This document shows, in pieces, positions 7,581-15,132 of a DNA stretch of 39,670 bases. The DNA lies in contig JAFVQM010000006.1 in NCBI GenBank assembly GCA_017504795.1, positions 1-39,670 on the forward strand. Reading direction: 5' to 3'. Both the position numbers and the translations under genes were made by a program. The stretch's first letter is position 1; every line of letters begins with the position of its first letter. Below the pieces are notes generated by a model. The model made no database searches and was not told where the DNA came from. It saw only the letters and a program-made list of their open reading frames with translations. Source of the stretch: Clostridia bacterium (GTDB taxonomy: Bacteria; Bacillota; Clostridia; Christensenellales; Borkfalkiaceae).

Positions 7581-8019
7581 TAAAATTTCAAATCTTAGTA
7601 GATACTCTTACGTTCCGGGTGTTTCTAAGGTAATAGATTATTTAAGTTCGACTGACGTTTTGTCGCTTGAAGTAGGCAAATACGATTTAGGGGACGAGTG
7701 TTTCGTTAGAGTTTTCGACTACGTAACCCACGAAGAACCCGAAGAAGTTTTGCTTGAAGCGCATAGAAATTATCTCGATCTTCAATTAGTTATAAAGGGA
7801 AAAGAAACTTTTTTAACTCAGGCGATAGAACTCGGTGAAGAAAAAGTTCCTTACAATAAGGATAAAGACGTAGAGTTTTTCACTGCGGGTTATCACAACG
7901 TTATAGGACTTGAAACGGGCGATTTTGCAATCGTTTTTCCGAACGACCTTCACGTAGGCAATATAAATGCCGACGGGGAAGAACAAGTTAAAAAACTCGT
8001 TTTCAAACTCAAAATCTAA
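7570..8019 (+). CDS. YhcH/YjgK/YiaL family protein
   Basis: The 149-residue protein matches the YhcH/YjgK/YiaL (DUF386) family, a small cupin-like fold related to the EbgC beta subunit. Visible family features are the N-terminal MIIDKISNLSRY, the central EAHRNYLDLQLVIKG and the C-terminal FPNDLHVGN, which supplies metal-type His and Asp residues. Members are linked to sugar and sialic-acid catabolism, possibly as anomerases or isomerases, but no sugar genes are adjacent here. The ATG lies inside the last codons of the ATP-grasp gene with AAAGGAG just upstream, so the two are translationally coupled. Confidence 0.85.
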   Translation: MIIDKISNLSRYSYVPGVSKVIDYLSSTDVLSLEVGKYDLGDECFVRVFDYVTHEEPEEVLLEAHRNYLDLQLVIKGKETFLTQAIELGEEKVPYNKDKDVEFFTAGYHNVIGLETGDFAIVFPNDLHVGNINADGEEQVKKLVFKLKI

Positions 8020-8020
8020 A

Positions 8021-8812
8021 ATGAAAGAGCAAAAGGTTAAAAACAGCGGTAAAATATCACGTAAAAAGCAGATAATAAACTTAATAATCGTGTGTTTAGC
8101 GCTAGTTATATCCTACGCGCTCAACGTATATACGAGTTCGTTTCAGCAGGCAAACGTAAAACTGTTATCGCTTTTATTTTATTCGGCACTCGGTTTTATA
8201 GCGTTTTATATACTGTATTACGTCGTTTATTTCATAACGCTAATACGCTATAACAAAAGGCGTAAAAAAATTGCAAACTCTATTATCTCGTGTGACGATA
8301 ACGTTGCTGAAATTTTTGCAGGCAACAAACACCGCTTTAACTATGATAAAAAGATACCGCTTAACGATAATTTAACCGCTTATTTAGACGGGGTTTTGAA
8401 GGTGGTTAAAGAAATTGCAGACGGGTATAGTTTAGGAAAAAACGAGTATTATTATCTAAACTTTACCGTGTACGACGCTATAAAAATAGTTGGTGACGCA
8501 ATTGACGGCATAGATATTAAAATATCCCCGATATTTAGATTTTTAAGGGCGGAAGATAGACCGCTTAAAGTGGTTGAAAAACTTTTAATTTCCGCGCTTG
8601 AAGAAGAAAAAAAGGAAGAAAAACCAAAATCTGCTTTTGCAAAAACCTTGATTGACACCGCCAAAAAAGCAGGGGTATCGCTTATAAAAACTCCGCTTGA
8701 AAACGCGCTTAACGACCTAACCGTATTTGTAGGTTACGAGGCGTTTAAGGTTTACGGCAGTAGTTCTAAAAAGGGGTATTTGCCACCTTCTAAGGAGGTG
8801 CAAAATGGCTGA
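8021..8812 (+). CDS. Unknown two-helix membrane protein
   Basis: I do not recognise this family. From ATG 8021 (263 residues) a basic N-terminus leads into two hydrophobic helices at about residues 17-37 and 46-75. A basic stretch (RYNKRRKK) follows, then a soluble domain of about 185 residues with a YYYLNFT motif near 147-153, a Glu/Lys-rich linker near 190-200 and a C-terminal helix ending VGYEAFKVYG. The basic loop suggests a cytoplasmic soluble domain. An alternative start at 7967 is rejected because it would overlap the previous gene by 53 bases, whereas 8021 is 2 bases after its stop. No clear ribosome-binding site precedes 8021. It overlaps the next gene by 8 bases. Confidence 0.65.
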   Translation: MKEQKVKNSGKISRKKQIINLIIVCLALVISYALNVYTSSFQQANVKLLSLLFYSALGFIAFYILYYVVYFITLIRYNKRRKKIANSIISCDDNVAEIFAGNKHRFNYDKKIPLNDNLTAYLDGVLKVVKEIADGYSLGKNEYYYLNFTVYDAIKIVGDAIDGIDIKISPIFRFLRAEDRPLKVVEKLLISALEEEKKEEKPKSAFAKTLIDTAKKAGVSLIKTPLENALNDLTVFVGYEAFKVYGSSSKKGYLPPSKEVQNG

Positions 8813-9578
8813 CTTTTTGTCTTCGTTATCAAGCGTAATTAACGTTTTGTTTATCGTTTCGGCAATTGCGTTCGGCGTGTCGCTTGCGGTAAAAACTTTG
8901 CTTATACAAACGGTTAAAAAAATCAATAAAGAAAGTTCTAAAAACTTTGATAAAATAAGCGATTTTGAAATAAAGTCTAATTGCGAAAACGCGATAAACG
9001 ACCTTGTTGTTAGATACGTAAATCACACGCAACAAGTTCAAAAAATTACTAGCGATATTAAGAAGAATAAAGTTAGAAAATTTTTGAAACTCAAAGAGTA
9101 TAAAGTAGACGTTCAAACCGATAACTTAAAAGATATTTTTCTATCATTGTTTAGAGACGTTTCGTATAAAGTAGACGGCAAAGGCGGATATCTCAACTTT
9201 TCTAAAAACGAACTTTTTTCTATGATACGCGAACTTTTAGATAGGGTTGAAAAGATACTTGACTCGTCTAAGGTTATATGGCTTAAAACGATTAAGATTT
9301 CATCTTTCGTAGAAGCCGTTAAAATATACGGTAGCATTGAAAAGTTTACGTCAAAGCCAAGTGTAATACTATTTACGTACGCAGTAAATTTTTGCTTAGC
9401 CGTTTCGAAATTTTTCTCGCCGATAGGCGCAACTAAAAAACTTGCGAGCACGGTTCTTAACGATAGTTTCTCGTCAATACTTGCAACGACCGTTATCTCG
9501 GTAGTTGGCAAAGAGTGGGCAGTGCTGTGTTACGAAAAAGAACTATCTAGACAAGTTGAAACCAAAAAAGTAGCGTAA
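8805..9578 (+). CDS. Unknown membrane protein, possible paralogue of its neighbour
   Basis: Not recognised. The 257 residues begin with a hydrophobic helix (about 11-33), then a basic, charged soluble region, and further weakly hydrophobic stretches near 183-205 and 228-245. It shares with the preceding protein a GYLNFS motif (about residues 125-130), a following amphipathic helix and a C-terminal VGKEWAVLCY-like end, which suggests tandem duplication and divergence. AAGGAGG immediately precedes the ATG, which lies within the end of the upstream gene. Coupled translation suggests the two proteins form a complex. A strong new promoter follows, so this is the last gene of its unit. Confidence 0.65.
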   Translation: MADFLSSLSSVINVLFIVSAIAFGVSLAVKTLLIQTVKKINKESSKNFDKISDFEIKSNCENAINDLVVRYVNHTQQVQKITSDIKKNKVRKFLKLKEYKVDVQTDNLKDIFLSLFRDVSYKVDGKGGYLNFSKNELFSMIRELLDRVEKILDSSKVIWLKTIKISSFVEAVKIYGSIEKFTSKPSVILFTYAVNFCLAVSKFFSPIGATKKLASTVLNDSFSSILATTVISVVGKEWAVLCYEKELSRQVETKKVA

Positions 9579-9617
9579 TAGTTAATAAAATAACAATGAA
9601 ATAATTTATAAAACGTA

Positions 9618-9646
9618 TTTACAAAGTAAATAGTTTGTGTTATAAT
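9618..9646 (+). promoter_or_regulatory. Extended -10 promoter for the pfl operon
   Basis: TTTACA at 9618-9623, a 17-base spacer, and TATAAT at 9641-9646 preceded by TGT (extended -10). It lies in the 104-base gap before pflA and probably drives pflA, the thioredoxin-like gene, pflB and the glycyl-radical subunit together. Confidence 0.82.
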
Positions 9647-9682
9647 GCTACGTGGTAATAAACTTTTGCTAGTGGGAGAGTT

Positions 9683-10411
9683 ATGGTAGGTAAAATTCAC
9701 TCTGTTTTTTCGGGCGGTACGGTTGACGGGCCTGGGATACGTTTCGTCGTATTTATGCAAGGTTGCCCGCTTAGATGTAAATACTGCCACAACCCCGATA
9801 GTTGGAAGGTTGGCGCGGGCGAAGAAAGGTCGGTATACGACCTAGTTTCTGAAATAGTTAGATATAAAAACTATTACGGTCAAAAAGGTGGCGTTACCGT
9901 ATCGGGTGGCGAACCGCTACTTCAAATAGATTTTGTAACGGAACTATTAAAGGAAGTTAAATCTCGCGGAATAAATACCGCGGTAGATACGTCTGGCTTT
10001 ACTTTTAATCTTAGCGATAGCGAATCGGTTAAAAAACACGAGATATTAGACGAGTTCGTTGACCTTTATTTATTAGATATAAAACATATCGACGATGAAT
10101 CGCACAAGTCTTTAACGGGTGTTCACAATCAAAACACCTTAAACTACGCCAAGTGGTTATCTAGTAGGGGTAAGCGTATTTGGATAAGGCACGTTTTAGT
10201 TCCAGGGCTTACCGACGATGACGAGAGTTTATCAAAACTTTCAGAATTTATAAAGACGATAAACGTTGAAAAGATAGAAGTTTTGCCGTATCATACGATG
10301 GGTGAAGTCAAATACCAAAATTTAGGAATAGATTATCCGCTTAAAGGTGTTGAGCCACCTAGCAAAGAAGTTATTGAAAAGGCAAAGCGCATTTTAGGAG
10401 TTATCAAGTGA
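9683..10411 (+). CDS. pflA: Pyruvate formate-lyase activating enzyme
   Basis: This radical SAM enzyme uses S-adenosylmethionine and a [4Fe-4S] cluster to abstract hydrogen from a glycine of pyruvate formate-lyase, creating the glycyl radical. The CxxxCxxC cluster motif is at C28, C32 and C35 (GCPLRCKYCHNPD). VTVSGGEPLLQ is the SAM-contact GGE motif, and GTVDGPGIR near the N-terminus is characteristic of PflA. Length (242 residues) is normal. GGGAGAG precedes the ATG. Its TGA overlaps the GTG start of the next gene. Here its target glycine is in a separate small protein (Gly52 of the 12842 gene) rather than in the large chain. Confidence 0.95.
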   Translation: MVGKIHSVFSGGTVDGPGIRFVVFMQGCPLRCKYCHNPDSWKVGAGEERSVYDLVSEIVRYKNYYGQKGGVTVSGGEPLLQIDFVTELLKEVKSRGINTAVDTSGFTFNLSDSESVKKHEILDEFVDLYLLDIKHIDDESHKSLTGVHNQNTLNYAKWLSSRGKRIWIRHVLVPGLTDDDESLSKLSEFIKTINVEKIEVLPYHTMGEVKYQNLGIDYPLKGVEPPSKEVIEKAKRILGVIK

Positions 10412-10731
10412 TAAACGACCAAAATTATAAAGAAAAATTAAAAGGTATGCAAGTTGTTGAAGTTAGTGGCGAATCTTGCGCTAACTGTTTAACGCTTATG
10501 CCTATGCTATTTGAAGTTGTAAAAGCAAGACCCAATTTGGAACTTATTCATATCGAGGCAAGCGAGTCGACTAAGGGTTTTTTAGAAGAATACTTAGTTG
10601 ACAGAGTGCCCACCGTTTTACTGTTAGACGACGGTAAGGTTTTTGCAAGGGCGGTAGGTTTTCAACCGCAAGAGATTTTCGAACTTTGGATAGACGCGAT
10701 GATTGAAGACTACTTAAAGACAAAAAACTAA
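10408..10731 (+). CDS. Thioredoxin-like protein within the pfl operon
   Basis: The 107-residue protein has a thioredoxin fold signature: a CANC active site (C24-C27) and the cis-proline loop as RVPTVLLL near residue 70, followed by a glycine-containing strand. It is probably a cytoplasmic thiol-disulfide oxidoreductase, although the CANC centre differs from the usual CGPC. It begins with GTG at 10408, overlapping the pflA stop by 4 bases, with TAGGAG at 10395-10400 seven bases upstream. Its place between activase and lyase is unusual. It might keep cluster or active-site cysteines reduced, but that is inference from position only. Confidence 0.82.
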   Translation: MINDQNYKEKLKGMQVVEVSGESCANCLTLMPMLFEVVKARPNLELIHIEASESTKGFLEEYLVDRVPTVLLLDDGKVFARAVGFQPQEIFELWIDAMIEDYLKTKN

Positions 10732-10780
10732 TCAATTAGGCTAAATGCCATCAAATAAATTTACATTAAGGAGTACATTT

Positions 10781-12814
10781 ATGGAACAGTATAAAGGCTG
10801 GGAGGGTTTTATACCCGGTAAATGGAGTAACGACGAAATCAACGTTAGAGACTTCATTCAAAAAAACTACACGCCGTATGAAGGAGACGATTCTTTCCTT
10901 GCTCCGGCGACTGACGCTACTAAGAAACTTTGGGAAGAAGTATTAGTTCTTTTCAAGAAAGAAAGAGATAACGGTGGCGTACTTGATGCGGACACTAAGA
11001 TTGTATCAACTTTAACTAGTCACGCACCCGGTTACATTGACAAAGATCTTGAAAAAATCGTAGGCGTTCAAACTGACGCTCCGCTTAAACGTTCACTTCA
11101 ACCGTTCGGTGGTATCAAAATGGCAAGCCAAGCGCTTGAAATGTACGGTTATAAAATTGACGAAGGCGTAAACGAAACGTTTACCAAATACAGAAAGACT
11201 CATAATGACGGTGTTTTTGACGCGTACACTCCCGAAATGAGAGCGGCTCGTTCTTCGCACATTTTAACAGGTCTTCCCGATACTTATGGTAGAGGTAGAA
11301 TTATAGGCGACTATCGTAGAGTAGCGCTTTACGGTATTGACTATCTTATCGTTAAAAAAGAAGAAGACAAAGCACTCATTTGTGGGGAAATGACTCCTGA
11401 TAAAATTAGAGATAGAGAAGAAATTGCCGAGCAAATTAAGGCGCTTAAAGGTCTTAAAGCGATGGCTCAATCTTACGGCTACGATATCAGTAAGCCTGCA
11501 ACTACCGCACAAGAAGCAATTCAAGCGGTATACTTTGGTTACTTAGGCGCAGTTAAAGATCAAAACGGCGCTGCAATGAGTATCGGTAGAACTTCAACCT
11601 TTATTGACATTTATATTGAAAGAGATATTAAAAAGGGTATTCTTACCGAAACCGAAGCGCAAGAACTTATGGATCACTTCGTAATGAAACTTCGTATGGT
11701 AAGATTTATGAGAATTCAATCTTACAACGAACTTTTCTCGGGCGATCCTACTTGGGTTACCGAAGCAATCGGCGGTATGGGTGTTGACGGTAGGTCGCTT
11801 GTAACCAAGAACTCTTTCCGTGTTCTTCACACTCTCGTAAACTTAGGTCCTGCACCTGAACCCAACCTTACCGTTTTATGGTCTAAAAATCTTCCTGCAA
11901 ACTTCAAAAAGTTCTGCGCTAAGATTTCTATTCAAACTTCTTCAATTCAATACGAGTCTGACGATCTTATGCGTCCTGAAATGGGTGACGACTATTCTAT
12001 CGCATGTTGCGTATCTTGTATGAAAACTGGTAAAGATATGCAGTTCTTTGGCGCACGTGCTAACCTTGCTAAGTGCTTGCTTTATGCAATCAACGGCGGT
12101 AAGGACGAAATGATGAAGGATAAAGTTACCGGCAAACCTATGCAAGTTGGTCCTAAATATCAAGCAATTACGTCTGACGACGCGCTCGACTTTAACGAAG
12201 TTATGGAAAAGTACGACGATATGATGACTTGGCTTGCCGGCGTTTACGTTAACGCTCTTAACCTTATCCACTACATGCACGACAAATACGCTTACGAAGC
12301 AATTGAAATGGCTCTTCACGATACCAAAGTTAGAAGATTCTTCGCAACGGGTGTTGCAGGTCTTTCGTGCGTGGCTGACTCGCTTTCAGCAATTAAGTAC
12401 GCTAAGGTTTACCCGATTAGAAGTGAAGACGGTATCGTAACCGATTTCAGAATTGAAGGCGACTTCCCCAAATACGGCAATAACGACGATAGGGTTGACA
12501 GTTTAGCAGTTGATCTCGTTAAACGCTTTATGAACAAAATTAGAACTCACTTCACGTACAGAGAGTCAGTTCCCACTATGAGTATTTTAACTATTACTTC
12601 AAACGTAGTTTACGGTAAGAAGACGGGTAACACTCCTGACGGTAGAAGAGCAGGCGAACCCCTTGCACCGGGTGCAAACCCCATGCACGGTAGAGATTCG
12701 CACGGTGCACTTGCATCACTTGAATCAGTAGCAAAACTTCCATACGAATATTCGAGAGACGGTATTTCGAATACTTTCTCGATTACCCCTGCATCTCTCG
12801 GCAAGGAAGACTAA
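10781..12814 (+). CDS. pflB: Pyruvate formate-lyase catalytic chain, lacking the glycyl-radical domain
   Basis: Pyruvate formate-lyase converts pyruvate and CoA to acetyl-CoA and formate in anaerobic fermentation. The catalytic Cys-Cys pair is C409-C410 in IACCVSCM, followed by [12 protein letters not shown] as in E. coli PflB. The chain ends at residue 677 just after [16 protein letters not shown], where a normal enzyme (about 740-760 residues) continues into the glycyl-radical domain. That domain is encoded by the next gene, and together the two total 754 residues. The start is ATG 10781, with AAGGAG at 10768-10773. An in-frame ATG at 10745 lacks a site and adds residues the family does not have. 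A third cysteine (C413) follows the pair. Confidence 0.95.
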   Translation: MEQYKGWEGFIPGKWSNDEINVRDFIQKNYTPYEGDDSFLAPATDATKKLWEEVLVLFKKERDNGGVLDADTKIVSTLTSHAPGYIDKDLEKIVGVQTDAPLKRSLQPFGGIKMASQALEMYGYKIDEGVNETFTKYRKTHNDGVFDAYTPEMRAARSSHILTGLPDTYGRGRIIGDYRRVALYGIDYLIVKKEEDKALICGEMTPDKIRDREEIAEQIKALKGLKAMAQSYGYDISKPATTAQEAIQAVYFGYLGAVKDQNGAAMSIGRTSTFIDIYIERDIKKGILTETEAQELMDHFVMKLRMVRFMRIQSYNELFSGDPTWVTEAIGGMGVDGRSLVTKNSFRVLHTLVNLGPAPEPNLTVLWSKNLPANFKKFCAKISIQTSSIQYESDDLMRPEMGDDYSIACCVSCMKTGKDMQFFGARANLAKCLLYAINGGKDEMMKDKVTGKPMQVGPKYQAITSDDALDFNEVMEKYDDMMTWLAGVYVNALNLIHYMHDKYAYEAIEMALHDTKVRRFFATGVAGLSCVADSLSAIKYAKVYPIRSEDGIVTDFRIEGDFPKYGNNDDRVDSLAVDLVKRFMNKIRTHFTYRESVPTMSILTITSNVVYGKKTGNTPDGRRAGEPLAPGANPMHGRDSHGALASLESVAKLPYEYSRDGISNTFSITPASLGKED

Positions 12815-12828
12815 AATATAATATAAAT

Positions 12829-12834
12829 AGGAGG
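12829..12834 (+). promoter_or_regulatory. Strong ribosome-binding site between the two halves of PFL
   Basis: AGGAGG at 12829-12834, with 7 bases to ATG 12842, lies in a 27-base spacer that keeps the same reading frame but contains TAA at 12812-12814 and again at 12824-12826. It shows that the glycyl-radical domain is initiated independently. Confidence 0.9.
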
Positions 12835-12841
12835 ATATTTT

Positions 12842-13075
12842 ATGTCACAACAAGTAGAAAATTTAGTTAATATGTTAGACGCGTACTGCGCTGACGGTGG
12901 CCACCACTTGAACGTTAACGTTTTCAATAGAGAAACGCTTTTAGACGCTCAAAAACACCCTGAAAAATACCCTCAACTCACTATCAGAGTTTCGGGTTAT
13001 GCTGTAAACTTTATTAAACTTACCAAAGAACAGCAAGACGACGTTATTTCACGTACAATTCACGAATCGTTATAA
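12842..13075 (+). CDS. Stand-alone glycyl-radical domain of PFL (GrcA-like)
   Basis: The 77 residues match the C-terminal domain of PflB almost end to end: [33 protein letters not shown] with the radical glycine at position 52, and [18 protein letters not shown]. It corresponds to the last ~75 residues of E. coli PflB and to the autonomous cofactor YfiD/GrcA, but lacks the N-terminal extension of YfiD. The inferred role is to insert into the catalytic chain of the preceding gene after activation by PflA, giving a two-chain enzyme. It has its own AGGAGG and is followed by a terminator, so it is the last gene of the operon. It could be called grcA by function, but here it replaces the domain rather than serving as a spare. 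Confidence 0.93.
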   Translation: MSQQVENLVNMLDAYCADGGHHLNVNVFNRETLLDAQKHPEKYPQLTIRVSGYAVNFIKLTKEQQDDVISRTIHESL

Positions 13076-13080
13076 TACGG

Positions 13081-13122
13081 TAAAAGGCGTTGGATATCAA
13101 CGCCTTTTATTCTTGTTTTTTT
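13081..13122 (+). terminator. Intrinsic terminator of the pfl operon
   Basis: TAAAAGGCGTTG (13081-13092) pairs with CAACGCCTTTTA (13098-13109) around a 5-base loop. TTCTTG and a T-run to 13122 follow. The next gene's ATG begins at 13123, directly on the T-run. Confidence 0.88.
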
Positions 13123-13866
13123 ATGAAAATTACTATTATTAGACACGCCGAACCAGACTATAAGAATAGAACTCTAACCAAAAAGGGTTTTTACGAGGCG
13201 GAACTTTTAGGAAAATACTTAAAAGACTTTAAGATTGACGCTATGTATTCTTCACCGCTCCCGCGCGCGAGATACACGGCGGACGCTATCGTAAAATATA
13301 ATCAACTAAAAACGTATAAGGTTTTTGACTATATGCGCGAATTTGATTCTCGCATAGATTTGCCGTATACTAAAAATCATTTACTTTGGGATTTACGCCC
13401 AACGTTTTTAGAAAGCAACCTAGATTTATACGATAGGGATAAATGGACGGATAACGCCGTTATAAACGATAAGGTTAAAGACCATTATCAAACGATAAAG
13501 TCTGAGTTTTCCGCTTTAATTGAAAGCCACGGCTACAAGAAAAACGGCGTTTGTTTCGACGTAATAAATGCTAATCACGACAATATCGTTATAACTTGCC
13601 ACTTTGGGCTTGAATGTTTTTTACTTTCGGAATTACTTAATATTGCTCCGTCGGCATTACTTAATCACACGTGCGCTCAACCTAGTTCTGTAACTACGGT
13701 AGTTACCGAAGAAAGAACGAAAGGAAAAGCAATTTTTAGAATGCTTTCGTTCGGCAGTATCGAACACTTGATATTATCTAATGAAAAACCGTCGTTTATG
13801 GCTAGGTTTGACGAAGTTTACGGCGATGGCGACGGTAAATTTGACGAGGACGACTACGATGAATAA
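13123..13866 (+). CDS. Histidine phosphatase (phosphoglycerate-mutase-like) family protein
   Basis: The N-terminus ITIIRHAEPD carries the RHxE motif with phospho-accepting His8, followed by TKKGFYEAELLGKYL and SSPLPRARYTADAI, typical of the family. A second active-site His is likely in ITCHFG near residue 163. The substrate is unknown. At 247 residues it is longer than minimal members, and a Tyr/Asp-rich insert lies between the two halves. The C-terminus is strongly acidic (GDGDGKFDEDDYDE). ATG 13123 is chosen because it begins the family motif. An upstream in-frame ATG at 13090 lies inside the terminator hairpin. No ribosome-binding site is visible before 13123, which is odd. It overlaps the next gene by 8 bases. 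Confidence 0.8.
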   Translation: MKITIIRHAEPDYKNRTLTKKGFYEAELLGKYLKDFKIDAMYSSPLPRARYTADAIVKYNQLKTYKVFDYMREFDSRIDLPYTKNHLLWDLRPTFLESNLDLYDRDKWTDNAVINDKVKDHYQTIKSEFSALIESHGYKKNGVCFDVINANHDNIVITCHFGLECFLLSELLNIAPSALLNHTCAQPSSVTTVVTEERTKGKAIFRMLSFGSIEHLILSNEKPSFMARFDEVYGDGDGKFDEDDYDE

Positions 13867-14629
13867 ACTAGGTATCAACTTTGAAAACGTTTTATCTATC
13901 AAAGACGAGTTAAATATCACCGTTCTTGACGCGCTTAAAAAATTGAAATCTATGGGCATTTCGTCGCTTGACGTTAAGTTTGAAAGACTAACGGGCGAAA
14001 ACTCGTATATGAAAGAAATTATAGCGTCGGGTATAGGGATAGGCTCGGTTTTCTCTTTTTGCGCGCTCTATGAAAAAGATAATCTTCAAAAAGCGCTTTC
14101 TATGGTAGATTTGTGCGCCGAGTATAAGATTAAAGAAATTATGCTTCTTACCGATATTTTGAAAGGCGGATATTCGACTGAGCAAATTTTTAACCTTAAA
14201 CAAAATTTAAGGCGAATAGTCAAGTATGCTGAAAATTTTGGCGTTAGTATAGGTGTTGAAAACGTTGGTAACCCCGATTACCCTATAAAAACTGCCAAGC
14301 AAACGCTAGATTTCCTAAAATCGGTTAAAGGTTTGCACCTTATATTTGACGGTGGTAATTACTATATGGTAGGGGAAGACGTTCTTGAATCGTCAAAACT
14401 ATTAGCCCCTTACGTTCAAAGATATCACCTTAAAGACTACGTTCCTTTTGACAACGGATATAAAGCCGTAGCCGTGGGTGACGGTAACAGTTCGTGTAAG
14501 CAAGCGTTTGACGTTTTGAAAGAATTTTACCCCAAAATTCCGCTAGTTATAGAGTTTCCTTTCAAGGATACGGGTATATTTAGCGCGGTAGAAAAGTCTT
14601 GTATGTACGTTTTAACGGAGATTTTATAA
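13859..14629 (+). CDS. TIM-barrel sugar phosphate isomerase/epimerase-like protein
   Basis: The 256-residue protein fits the xylose-isomerase-like TIM-barrel (AP endonuclease 2/IolE) superfamily: alternating strands and helices, VSIGVENVG in the middle, HLIFDGGNYYMVG, and YHLKDYV followed by AVGDGN, where metal-binding Glu, Asp and His residues of this superfamily occur. The reaction is probably isomerisation or epimerisation of a sugar or sugar phosphate, with the substrate unknown. ATG 13859 overlaps the end of the phosphatase gene (ATGAATAA), with GAGGA upstream inside that gene. An earlier ATG at 13781 is rejected because it would give a basic, unrelated N-terminus. Its stop overlaps the next start by one base. 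Confidence 0.75.
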   Translation: MNKLGINFENVLSIKDELNITVLDALKKLKSMGISSLDVKFERLTGENSYMKEIIASGIGIGSVFSFCALYEKDNLQKALSMVDLCAEYKIKEIMLLTDILKGGYSTEQIFNLKQNLRRIVKYAENFGVSIGVENVGNPDYPIKTAKQTLDFLKSVKGLHLIFDGGNYYMVGEDVLESSKLLAPYVQRYHLKDYVPFDNGYKAVAVGDGNSSCKQAFDVLKEFYPKIPLVIEFPFKDTGIFSAVEKSCMYVLTEIL

Positions 14630-15132
14630 TGGCAACGATAGATAGTAACGTAAAATATTTAGAAACGGCGCTTGAAGAGTTTGCGCCGGTAGTGTTAGAT
14701 TACGGCAAAGATAAAGTAGTAGGCTTTCCTAACGAAAGCGGTAGTAGTGACCTTATTATTTTCGTTAAAAAAGACGAAATGATTATGACTTTTGGTTTTC
14801 AAAACGCTCACTTTGCAGGTGACGATTGCAAATCGTGTGCCGAGCACACTAAAAAATACTTAAATAGCGAGTATGCGTCAGTTGAGTTTTTTAAGGAAGA
14901 AAAGGACCTTTTCGGTGGTTCTAGACCAACTGATACTGTCAAGTTAGATACTGTCGATGGCATAGTTAATTGCTATGCACTTGGAAACGAAAAGGCGAGT
15001 GAAGGGCTTTATAAGTTCTTAAAAGAAAACGGCGAAATTACCGTTAGAGCAGTAACTTACGACAATAAAGTAAACTGCGTATCAAAAGTGAAATTCGACG
15101 GTAAAGATTTCGTAGTAACGGTGGTGAGATAA
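14629..15132 (+). CDS. Protein of unknown function, 167 residues
   Basis: Not recognised. The sequence is soluble, with no signal peptide or membrane segment. Strand-rich segments (DLIIFVKKDEMIMTFGF; EITVRAVTYDNKVNCVSKVKF) suggest an alpha/beta or beta-sandwich fold. A CKSCAEH segment near residue 65 could bind metal or be redox active, but a single CxxC is weak evidence. ATG 14629 shares one base with the previous stop (TAATG), with ACGGAG upstream, and its stop overlaps the following ATG in the same way. It is therefore translated from a tightly coupled mRNA with the TIM-barrel and DUF554 genes, and may serve the same unknown pathway. Confidence 0.7.
   Translation: MATIDSNVKYLETALEEFAPVVLDYGKDKVVGFPNESGSSDLIIFVKKDEMIMTFGFQNAHFAGDDCKSCAEHTKKYLNSEYASVEFFKEEKDLFGGSRPTDTVKLDTVDGIVNCYALGNEKASEGLYKFLKENGEITVRAVTYDNKVNCVSKVKFDGKDFVVTVVR

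Noticed and set aside
7967-8020. Earlier ATG for the two-helix membrane protein
   Set aside because: It would overlap the YhcH-type gene by 53 bases; ATG 8021 sits 2 bases after that gene's stop.
10745-10780. Earlier ATG for pflB at 10745
   Set aside because: No ribosome-binding site, and the 12 extra residues have no counterpart in the family; AAGGAG fits ATG 10781.
11942-12319. Long antisense open frame inside pflB
   Set aside because: It lies wholly opposite a strongly conserved gene, has no family features and no ribosome-binding site; other antisense frames in the window were dropped for the same reason.
12812-12841. PFL interruption as a sequencing error, frameshift or programmed stop read-through
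   Set aside because: Two TAA codons lie in frame, the frame itself is unchanged, and a well-placed AGGAGG plus ATG precede the second part, so independent translation is the simpler reading.
13781-13858. Earlier ATG for the TIM-barrel protein
   Set aside because: It gives a 26-residue basic extension unlike the family and long overlap with the phosphatase gene.
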